Assembly (NCBI RefSeq): GCF_027853915.1
Contig: NZ_JAQGLA010000080.1
Span: forward strand, 1-32,148
Length of the DNA: 32,148 bases
Source: Saccharopolyspora oryzae
GTDB lineage: Bacteria > Actinomycetota > Actinomycetes > Mycobacteriales > Pseudonocardiaceae
Direction of reading: 5' to 3'
The notes beneath the pieces were generated by a model. The model did no database searches and was not told where the DNA came from. It worked only from the letters and a program-made list of their open reading frames with translations. Within the stretch, counting starts at the first letter, position 1, and each line of letters opens with the position of its first letter. Made by a program: the position numbers and the translations under genes. Shown piece by piece: positions 10,243-16,395 of the stretch.

Positions 10243-10267
10243 GCGGGTCGGGGACCCGCGATAGCGT
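10243..10267 (+). promoter_or_regulatory. Leaderless-type promoter with adjoining 7-bp hairpin, DUF885 gene
   Basis: TAGCGT (10262-10267) ends 7 nt before ATG 10275. A perfect inverted repeat, GCGGGTC-GGG-GACCCGC (10243-10259), covers the -35 area and could be a regulator site. Confidence 0.4.
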
Positions 10268-10274
10268 GGCCGCC

Positions 10275-11957
10275 ATGGGAGTTGACCACAACGGCGTGCA
10301 CGAGATCAGCGATCGGTTCGTCGACGAGCTGGCCGCGCTCGACCCGATCGCCGCGACGTACCTGGGTGTGCCAGGTGGGGAAGAAGAGCTGACCGACTAC
10401 TCGCCGGACGGGCACCAGGCCCGCGCCGAGCTGTCCCGCCGCAGCCTGGCGGCGGTGGAAGCCGCTGAGCCGCGCGACGATTCGGAGCGCATCGCCCAGG
10501 CGGTGTTCTCCGAACGGGTGGGGCTGGACCTGGAACTGCACGAGATCGGCGCGGACATGTCCGCGCTGAACGTGATCGCCTCTCCGGCGCAGGAACTGCG
10601 GCAGGTCTTCGACCTGATGCCGACCGACACCCCGGACCACTGGCGGACCATCGCCCGCCGCCTGTCGAAGATGCCCGAGGCGCTGCTGGGCCTGCGCGTC
10701 GGCCTGCTGACGGCGGCCGCGGACGGGAACGTGTCGGCGGCGCGCCAGGTCCGCAAGGTCGCCGAGCAGTGCGACACCTGGTCCGGCCGCAGCGGGCAGC
10801 CGTCGTTCTTCGCGGCGATGGTGGAGCGCGCCGACGGCGTGGACGAGTCGCTGCGCCGCGACCTGGACACAGCGGCGGAGTCGGCGGCCGAGGCCTACGC
10901 CGGGCTCGCGGACTTCCTGCGCGGCGAGCTGCTGCCGAAGGCGCCGGAGAAGGACGCCGTCGGCGAGGAGCGGTACCGGCTGTGGTCGCGGTACTTCACC
11001 GGCGCCCGGCTCGACCTGCGCGAGGCCTACGAGTGGGGCTGGGCGGAGTTCGCCGGCATCGAGGCGGAGATGAAGCAGATCGCGGACCGGATCAAGCCGG
11101 GCGCGACGCTGGCCGAGGCCGCCGCGGCGCTCGACGCCGACCCGCGCTACCAGGTCCGCGGCCAGCGGGCCTTCGAGGAGTGGATGCAGCGGCTGTCCGA
11201 CCAGGCGCTGCAGGACCTGCGCGGCACGCACTTCGACATCCCGGACCCGCTGATGGAGCTGGAGTGCCGGATCGCCCCGCCGGGCGGCGGCGTCGGCGCC
11301 TACTACACCGGGCCGACCGAGGACTTCTCCCGTCCGGGCCGGATGTGGTGGTCGGTGCCCGCTGACAAGGAGGACTTCCCGACCTGGCGCGAAGTGTCCA
11401 CCGTGTACCACGAGGGCGTGCCGGGACACCACCTGCAGGTGGCGACCGCGGTGCACGAAGCGCAGCGGCTGAACAAGTTCCAGCGGTTGGCCTGCTTCGT
11501 CTCCGGCCACGGCGAGGGCTGGGCGCTCTACGCCGAGCGCCTGATGCGCGAGCTGGGCTACCTCGAGGACGACGGCGACCTGCTGGGCATGCTCAACGAC
11601 CAGCTGTTCCGCGCGGCGCGCGTGGTGGTCGACATCGGCATGCACCTGGAGCTGGAGATCCCGGCGGGCACCGGCTTCCACGAGGGCGAGCGCTGGACCC
11701 CGGAGCTGGGTCTGGAGTTCATGCTCGACCGGACGATCACCGACCCGCAGCACGTCCGCGACGAGATCGACCGCTACCTGGGCTGGCCCGGCCAGGCGCC
11801 GTCCTACAAGCTCGGCGAACGCCTCTGGCGCGCGGCCCGCGAGGACGCGAAGCAGCGCCACGGCGCGAACTTCGACGTGAAGCAGTTCCACACCACGGCC
11901 CTGCGCATGGGCGGCATGGGCCTGGACACCCTCCGAGAGCAGCTCGCCCAGCTCTGA
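10275..11957 (+). CDS. DUF885 family zinc metallohydrolase
   Basis: The 560-residue, mostly helical protein contains HEGVPGHH at residues 379-386, the HExxxH-like zinc motif that defines DUF885, and a downstream FVSGHGEGWALYAERL segment supplying the expected Glu ligand. Members resemble M32/M3-type peptidases; the substrate is unknown. There is no signal peptide or membrane segment, so it is cytosolic. ATG 10275 is chosen because a -10-like TAGCGT precedes it by 7 nt; an in-frame GTG at 10266 would add three residues. It is a single-gene unit ending at a strong hairpin shared with the convergent SGNH esterase gene. Confidence 0.92.
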   Translation: MGVDHNGVHEISDRFVDELAALDPIAATYLGVPGGEEELTDYSPDGHQARAELSRRSLAAVEAAEPRDDSERIAQAVFSERVGLDLELHEIGADMSALNVIASPAQELRQVFDLMPTDTPDHWRTIARRLSKMPEALLGLRVGLLTAAADGNVSAARQVRKVAEQCDTWSGRSGQPSFFAAMVERADGVDESLRRDLDTAAESAAEAYAGLADFLRGELLPKAPEKDAVGEERYRLWSRYFTGARLDLREAYEWGWAEFAGIEAEMKQIADRIKPGATLAEAAAALDADPRYQVRGQRAFEEWMQRLSDQALQDLRGTHFDIPDPLMELECRIAPPGGGVGAYYTGPTEDFSRPGRMWWSVPADKEDFPTWREVSTVYHEGVPGHHLQVATAVHEAQRLNKFQRLACFVSGHGEGWALYAERLMRELGYLEDDGDLLGMLNDQLFRAARVVVDIGMHLELEIPAGTGFHEGERWTPELGLEFMLDRTITDPQHVRDEIDRYLGWPGQAPSYKLGERLWRAAREDAKQRHGANFDVKQFHTTALRMGGMGLDTLREQLAQL

Positions 11958-11965
11958 CCCGGGAG

Positions 11966-12000
11966 CGGTGCGGGACGCCGTGGTTCGGCGTCCCGCACCG
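11966..12000. terminator. Bidirectional terminator hairpin
   Basis: Perfect 14-bp stem (11966-11979 and 11987-12000) with a 7-nt loop. It lies between the convergent DUF885 and SGNH genes, 2 nt from the latter's stop. There is no T-tract. Confidence 0.8.
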
Positions 12001-12001
12001 A

Positions 12002-12985
12002 TCACCAGGACGGGTGCTGCTCGGTGAGCTGGGCGCGGGCGGCTGCCTGGCGCGCGGTGTCCTCGGCTGCGCGCTCGGCCGCTCGCTCGGCCTCGGTGAC
12101 GTCCGGGGTTTCGCCGTCGAGGACGTCGCCGATGATGCTGGCCTGCGCGGCCATCGCCGATGCGAACGGGTGGTACGGCGCCGCCACCGGGCTCAGGTGC
12201 TGGCCGTTGATCCAGGCCGCGCCCCCGGTGGCGCAGGCGTCGTGCCCCAGCGACGGGCCGTAGGTGTCGACGAACGTGGCGCCGGTGCGCTGTGCCGCGC
12301 CGGCGATCGCGGCGTTGAGCTCCTGCTCGATCTCGTCGGCGTAGCGGTAGTCGCCGTCGGCCAACGGGATGACGTCCGGGCAGTAGCCGGTCGGCGGCAC
12401 GATGCGCGGGTAGCCGATGACCAGGATCCGAGCCTGCGGCGACCGCTCCTGCACGCCCCGCACGACCTCCGCCACGCGGTGCCCGGTGAGTTCGATGCGG
12501 CGCTTCAGGTCGTCCCCGCCGTCGGTGGCGAAGTGCTCGCGGCACGGCGATCCGACCGGGTCGGTGGCGCGCAGGCCGGAGCAGATGGCGATGGTGTCGC
12601 CGAAGACGCTGAAGTCGTTGCCGCCGATGCCCAGCGTGACCAGGTCCGTTTCCGCGGTGAGCGCGTCGAACTGGGGTCCGGAGTACCAGTCCTGCGCGGT
12701 GGTCATGTCCGTGGTGTCCGCGCCGCCGCAGCTGACGTCGGTGAACTTCGCGGGCTCGAGGTCGCGCGCCAGCAGCGACGGGTAGTTGTTCGTGGACCTC
12801 CCGCACAGCAGCGGGTCCAGGCGCATCCACGGGATCAGCGGTCCGGAGGTGAACGAGTCGCCGAGGGCGACGTAGTGCTGGTACCCGGGTTCGCCGGCCG
12901 CCGCCGGGGCGGTGGCGAGGGAGACCCCGGCCAACACCGACAACGCGATCCCGCTTGCTCTGCGGAGCAGTCCTACCCGGCCCAT
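12002..12985 (-). CDS. Secreted SGNH/GDSL esterase-lipase (SEST-like)
   Basis: The 327-residue precursor has a Sec signal peptide (RR near the N-terminus, hydrophobic core, likely cleavage after APAAA about residue 30). The SGNH blocks are present: ALGDSFTSG with nucleophile Ser44, a Gly block (SCGGADTTDM), GIGGNDF with the oxyanion Asn, and a C-terminal block with a His in PYHPFASA. Six or more cysteines suggest disulfides, as in the Streptomyces scabies esterase group. The last 45 residues are an Ala/Glu/Arg-rich helix without known function. ATG 12985 is preceded by GGAGG with 5-nt spacing. Substrate (lipid or acyl ester) unknown. Confidence 0.92.
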   Translation of the reverse strand: MGRVGLLRRASGIALSVLAGVSLATAPAAAGEPGYQHYVALGDSFTSGPLIPWMRLDPLLCGRSTNNYPSLLARDLEPAKFTDVSCGGADTTDMTTAQDWYSGPQFDALTAETDLVTLGIGGNDFSVFGDTIAICSGLRATDPVGSPCREHFATDGGDDLKRRIELTGHRVAEVVRGVQERSPQARILVIGYPRIVPPTGYCPDVIPLADGDYRYADEIEQELNAAIAGAAQRTGATFVDTYGPSLGHDACATGGAAWINGQHLSPVAAPYHPFASAMAAQASIIGDVLDGETPDVTEAERAAERAAEDTARQAAARAQLTEQHPSW

Positions 12986-13108
12986 CGGCACCTCCACCTG
13001 TCATCAGCCGTCGATGACGCAGTGAAGACGATCACGTGCCGAATGGGCAAGGATTTTCGTGAAAGTTATTCGGATTTTGCCCCGGACGTCCGAGTGGAAC
13101 GCAGGACG

Positions 13109-13678
13109 TCAGCGGGGCTCGAGAGGGAGGGGGCGGCCGAGCACCGCGAAGGGGCGCGGGTCGCCGGTGAACCGGTAGTTGCGCAGGACGTCGGTGAAGC
13201 CGACCCGGCGGTACAGCTTCCAGGCCCGCGTCGGGCCTTCCGGCGTGGACAGCAGGACCTTGCTGCCTGGTGCGCCGGTGAGCAGGCGGCGCAGGATGCT
13301 CTCGCCGAGCCCGCCGCCCTGGGCTGCCGGGTGTACGTGCAGTTCGGTCAGCTCGAAGTAGTCGTCCATCCAGTCGCCGATCGCGACCTCGCTGGTCATC
13401 AGGCCGCGGCGGACCTGCTCGTGCCACCACTGGCCGGGCGCGCCGAGGTAGCCGTACCCGATGCCGATGAGCTCGTCCTGCTCGCTGAACGCGCCGATGC
13501 AGCGCCAGCCCGCGCGCAGCATGTGCGCCGACCACATCGGGGCGCGTTGCTGGGCGGTGCTGGGCGGGTAGCCCATCGCGGTCACGTAGACCTGCAGGGC
13601 CTCGGGCAGTCGGGCCCGGAGCTGGTCGGTGGTCAGCTCGGCGATCCGGTCACAGCGGGGCGATGGTGCGGCGGTCAC
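13109..13678 (-). CDS. GNAT-family N-acetyltransferase (Rv2170-like)
   Basis: The 189-residue protein contains the GNAT core: ELTELHVHPAAQGGGLGESILRRL is motif A with the acetyl-CoA pyrophosphate loop (Q-x-x-G-x-G/A variant), followed by TPEGPTRAWKLYRRVGFTDVL (motif B). Its place beside lppM/DUF885 corresponds to Rv2170 in M. tuberculosis, an acetyltransferase. The start at GTG 13678 is favoured by the MTAAPSPRC N-terminus and by a -10-like TACTGT 6 nt upstream; the frame stays open further upstream but runs into the SOS promoter of the divergent operon. Acceptor substrate unknown. Confidence 0.87.
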   Translation of the reverse strand: MTAAPSPRCDRIAELTTDQLRARLPEALQVYVTAMGYPPSTAQQRAPMWSAHMLRAGWRCIGAFSEQDELIGIGYGYLGAPGQWWHEQVRRGLMTSEVAIGDWMDDYFELTELHVHPAAQGGGLGESILRRLLTGAPGSKVLLSTPEGPTRAWKLYRRVGFTDVLRNYRFTGDPRPFAVLGRPLPLEPR

Positions 13679-13684
13679 GGCCGA

Positions 13685-13690
13685 ACAGTA
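13685..13690 (-). promoter_or_regulatory. Putative -10 box of the GNAT gene, leaderless type
   Basis: On the minus strand, TACTGT ends 6 nt before GTG 13678. AGGACC 17 nt further upstream is a partial match to a -35 box. Confidence 0.4.
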
Positions 13691-13822
13691 GCCGGTTCGA
13701 GACGCGAGGTCCTGCCTGGCGTGCCCTCCGGGTGTCGGTGCGGTCACCCGGTGTTCGATTCGTCCCTCCGGGTGATCATCTTCGCTGGTCATGACTCGAA
13801 CAGGTGAGCTACGGCGCAGTGC

Positions 13823-13875
13823 TTGAGTCGATCGGCCGAGCGCGCTAATCTGAAGATGTTCGAACGGAAGTTCGA
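13823..13875 (+). promoter_or_regulatory. LexA-controlled promoter: -35, -10 and perfect SOS box
   Basis: TTGAGT (13823-13828), a 17-nt spacer and TAATCT (13846-13851) form a good sigma-A-type promoter. Directly after the -10, at the expected transcription start, lies TCGAACGGAAGTTCGA (13860-13875), a perfect copy of the actinobacterial LexA operator TCGAAC-N4-GTTCGA. A further GTTCGAAC half-site lies at about 13885-13892. It reads toward the HEPN gene. The 356-base gap 13679-14034 holds this promoter, the opposite GNAT promoter, the hairpin at 13900-13934 and no convincing gene. Confidence 0.8.
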
Positions 13876-13899
13876 TGAACGTCAGTTCGAACACCGGGT

Positions 13900-13934
13900 C
13901 CGGTGGTGGAGTGGGGGAAGCACTCCTCCACCGG
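13900..13934 (+). repeat. Hairpin in the leader of the SOS-box operon
   Basis: Arms 13900-13913 and 13921-13934 pair over 14 bp with one mismatch around the 7-nt loop GGGGAAG. It lies about 40 nt after the expected transcription start and 100 nt before the HEPN start codon, so it may be a transcript-stability or attenuation element. There is no T-tract. Confidence 0.6.
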
Positions 13935-14034
13935 GCCCACCGCCTCGAAGACCAGCTGCTCGGGGACGTGTCGTCGCTGGGCAGCGCGGTCGCCGGGTGG
14001 TGTGGACGGCTTCGTCGTGCAGAGGAGAGCGCCG

Positions 14035-14481
14035 ATGTCTTTTCCCGCCGATCTCTCGATTCCCGCTCCGCGGAGCTCCGTGGAGAACCAGGGCCCGACC
14101 CCCGAGGCGGAAACGCCGGCGGGTTCGCTGTCGTTGCTGCTCAACGCCCGGACCTGCCTGCACGAAGCGGAGCAGGCGGAACACCCGGGCGAGCGGTACG
14201 TGTCCGCCCACGTGGCGGCGCTGCGCGCGGCCACGGCAGTGGTGGTGGCCCGTTCCCGGCAGCGCGAGCAGGGGCGTCCGGCCAGCGTGTGGACGCTCTT
14301 AATCGAGGCCGCCCCGGAACTGCGGGAGTGGGCGGCCTACTTCGCGGCACGATCGGACCGGCGCGCGGCCGCCGAGGCCGGCGTGCCGACGATCACCTGG
14401 CTCGACGCCGACGGTCTTCTGGCGCGCAGCCGGGAATTCCTGGACATCGTTGGGCGCAGCTTGTTGGGGGTGGCGCGGTGA
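14035..14481 (+). CDS. SAV_6107-type HEPN domain protein
   Basis: The 148-residue protein starts at ATG 14035, preceded by GAGGAGAG at good spacing. Residues about 30-140 form a helical HEPN-like domain; SLLLNARTCLHEAEQAEHP, ERYVSAHVAALRAATAVV and a C-terminal WLDADGLLARSREFLDIVG block are typical of the SAV_6107 family. The classic RNase motif R-x4-6-H is not evident, so an RNase activity cannot be claimed. It is the first gene after a perfect LexA box, hence probably damage-induced. Its stop overlaps the next gene by 4 nt (GTGA), indicating coupled translation. Function unknown. Confidence 0.85.
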   Translation: MSFPADLSIPAPRSSVENQGPTPEAETPAGSLSLLLNARTCLHEAEQAEHPGERYVSAHVAALRAATAVVVARSRQREQGRPASVWTLLIEAAPELREWAAYFAARSDRRAAAEAGVPTITWLDADGLLARSREFLDIVGRSLLGVAR

Positions 14482-15248
14482 ACGGCACTGAGGTGGGACT
14501 GGACTACGGGCGGATGCTGGACCTGCTCGGCATCGAGGCGCAGCTGCTGACTGCGGCGACGCACGACGCGCACCCGGACGCTCCGGTGTGGAGCGCGTCC
14601 GGGCGGACGTTGGGGCAGACCGTGCGGCACGTGGGCGACCTGTGCGAGGACGTGTTGTGCTGGCTGGGGTCCGCCGAGATGGAGCGCGAGTGGGCGCTGC
14701 CGGAGCAGCCCGAACTCCGCGAGGTGACGAACCGGTTCGCGGTCCGGTTGGCCGGACTGCTGGCGGAGTTCGGGGCGCGACCACCGCACGACCCGTGCCC
14801 GACCTGGTGGCCGGAGCAGCACGAGGTGCGGTTCTGGCTGCGCCGGATGCTGCACGCCACCACGGTGCACCGGGTGGACGTGCAGACGGCGGCGGGCGTG
14901 GAGCGGACCGCGATCGAGCCCGACGTCGCGACCGACGGCATCGACGAAGTGCTGCGGGTGTGGTTCGACTACCGGCTGCGCGCACTGGGCATCACCGCGA
15001 GCCACCCCTGTTCGGTGGGGGTGTACGTGGACGGCCGCAACTGGCTGGTCACCGCGGATCAGCACGGGACCGCGGTGGTCAGTTCGGACGACGTGGCGAC
15101 CACGACGCCGGATGCGGTGGTGGGCGGTGACGCGGCAGCGGTCTACCTGTGGATGTGGGGGCGACTGCCGAACCGGGCGGTGGAGACCAGCGGGGATCCG
15201 AACGCGGTGGCTCAGCTGTGGGGGTTGTTGCAACTCGCCACTCGCTGA
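14478..15248 (+). CDS. Mycothiol-dependent maleylpyruvate isomerase-like protein (DinB fold)
   Basis: The 256-residue protein has an N-terminal MDMPI_N four-helix (DinB-like) domain and a C-terminal MDMPI_C domain. The metal triad is intact: His51 in TVRHVGDL, and His126 and His131 in HATTVHRVD. Family members bind a divalent metal and use mycothiol for isomerisation or thiol transfer, often in detoxification; the substrate here is unknown. It starts at GTG 14478, overlapping the HEPN stop by 4 nt. A frame open from 13875 runs into this gene but overlaps the whole HEPN gene and is not its N-terminus. It is probably SOS-controlled as part of the upstream operon. Confidence 0.9.
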   Translation: MNGTEVGLDYGRMLDLLGIEAQLLTAATHDAHPDAPVWSASGRTLGQTVRHVGDLCEDVLCWLGSAEMEREWALPEQPELREVTNRFAVRLAGLLAEFGARPPHDPCPTWWPEQHEVRFWLRRMLHATTVHRVDVQTAAGVERTAIEPDVATDGIDEVLRVWFDYRLRALGITASHPCSVGVYVDGRNWLVTADQHGTAVVSSDDVATTTPDAVVGGDAAAVYLWMWGRLPNRAVETSGDPNAVAQLWGLLQLATR

Positions 15249-15287
15249 CGGCGGCGGGGAAATTCGGTTGCGGCACAAGCGCAATCG

Positions 15288-15821
15288 GTGCAGCGTGGTC
15301 GGGTGCTGATCCGACGCGAGACCCCCGCCGATGCCGCTGCGATCCACCAGGTGCACGCGGCTGCCTTCGCCGATGCCGACCGGCCGGACGCGGTTCCGGC
15401 GGAAGCCGGGCTCGTCGACGCGCTGCGCGCGGACGACTCCTGGCTGCCGGAGCTGTCGATGGTCGCCGAGCAGGACGGGAAGGTGGTCGGGCACGTCGTG
15501 TGCACCCGTGGCCACGTCGGCGACGTTCCGGCGTTGGCACTGGGGCCGATCGGTGTGCTGCCGGATCTCCAGCGCAGCGGCGTCGGTGCGGCGTTGATGC
15601 ACGCGGTGCTCGGTGCGGCTGATGCGCTCGGCGAGCCGGTCGTGGTGCTGCTCGGGCACCTGGACTACTACCCGAAGTTCGGGTTCGAGCCGGCGCAGGA
15701 GCACGGGATCACGCCGCAGGTTCCGGACTGGGCCTCGCACTTCCAGGTCCGAACCCTGGCGTCCTACGACCCCGCGATCCGCGGCGAATTCGCCTACCCG
15801 AAGCCGTTCATGGAGCTGTAG
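15288..15821 (+). CDS. YhbS-type GNAT N-acetyltransferase
   Basis: The 177-residue protein begins with VLIRRETPADAAAIHQVH and has the acetyl-CoA motif GPIGVLPDLQRSGVGAALM (Q-R-x-G-x-G) followed by VVLLGHLDYYPKFGFEPA, characteristic of the YhbS group. Acceptor unknown. It lies 39 nt after the MDMPI-like gene on the same strand and may be the third gene of the SOS-box operon. The start is uncertain: GTG 15288 lacks a clear SD, and GTG 15303 would fit the conserved beginning equally well. Confidence 0.87.
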   Translation: MQRGRVLIRRETPADAAAIHQVHAAAFADADRPDAVPAEAGLVDALRADDSWLPELSMVAEQDGKVVGHVVCTRGHVGDVPALALGPIGVLPDLQRSGVGAALMHAVLGAADALGEPVVVLLGHLDYYPKFGFEPAQEHGITPQVPDWASHFQVRTLASYDPAIRGEFAYPKPFMEL

Positions 15822-15833
15822 CGGGCTCAACAG

Positions 15834-16067
15834 TCACGGTTGGTCCCAGAAGGAGAGGAGAGCTGCGAACAACAAGACGAAGATGAAGACTGTCGCGTAG
15901 GCGACGAGGATTCCGAGCAGCGCGGAGGTCAGCAGCAGACCGGAGAAGCGCCAGCCTCCCCGCCAGCCGTGCCGTCGCAGCTTGCGGTACATGTTCAGCC
16001 CGCCCGCCGGCAGTGCAATGGCGAGCAGCGTGATCAAGAACGCGTCCACGTCCGGATTGTCGATCAT
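15834..16067 (-). CDS. Small two-helix membrane protein, paralogue A
   Basis: The 77-residue protein has two membrane helices (about 10-26 and 42-72) joined by a basic, Trp-rich loop, YRKLRRHGWRGGWRFSGLL. It is plainly homologous to the next gene upstream: both start MID, share RRHGWxxGWxFSGL and have helices in the same places. The family is not recognised. The gene is preceded by a 39-nt gap with a hairpin and is convergent with the GNAT gene (12-nt gap). Confidence 0.72.
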   Translation of the reverse strand: MIDNPDVDAFLITLLAIALPAGGLNMYRKLRRHGWRGGWRFSGLLLTSALLGILVAYATVFIFVLLFAALLSFWDQP

Positions 16068-16069
16068 CG

Positions 16070-16106
16070 AAGCCCAATTTCCCCTCGGAATGGGAAAGCT
16101 GGGCTT
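16070..16106 (-). repeat. Imperfect hairpin between the two small membrane genes
   Basis: Arms 16070-16083 and 16092-16106 pair over 13 bp with a small internal loop. In the minus-strand transcript it covers the GAGGGG sequence upstream of paralogue A, so it could limit ribosome access or stabilise the upstream message. Confidence 0.45.
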
Positions 16107-16331
16107 TCAGGCGATGACGAACAGGGTCGCGAGCACCATGATCATGAGCGTGTACGCCGCGATGTAGGCGAGGGCGCCGACCAGCAGGGCACCGGCGACG
16201 AGACCGGAGAACTGCCAGCCGTCCTGCCAGCCGTGCCGCCGCACGAGCCGATGCAGGGTGAACCCACCCGCCGCGAACGAGATGGCCAACAGCACGACCT
16301 GGTACAGATCCACAACTTGACTATCGATCAA
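16107..16331 (-). CDS. Small two-helix membrane protein, paralogue B
   Basis: The 74-residue protein has two membrane helices flanking the loop HRLVRRHGWQDGWQFSGLV, the same motif as paralogue A. The start is TTG 16331, which gives MIDSQVVD and aligns with MIDNPDVD of paralogue A; homology, not the RBS, decides the start. It follows lhr on the same strand after 64 nt and could be read from the same transcript. Function unknown. Confidence 0.7.
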   Translation of the reverse strand: MIDSQVVDLYQVVLLAISFAAGGFTLHRLVRRHGWQDGWQFSGLVAGALLVGALAYIAAYTLMIMVLATLFVIA

Positions 16332-16395
16332 CGCCTCGCGATCGATACTGAGTTCTGAGGTTCTGGTGGTCTTCTTGCGTGGCGAACACCGGACG

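Noticed and set aside
10128..13004. Open frame of 958 codons on the minus strand across DUF885 and SGNH genes
   Set aside because: It overlaps two well-supported genes on both strands in other frames and has no recognisable domain.
13875..14477. Frame from ATG 13875 running into the MDMPI-like gene
   Set aside because: It overlaps the whole HEPN gene in another frame, and the MDMPI domain begins after GTG 14478. A short leader peptide from 13875 cannot be excluded and is noted under findings.
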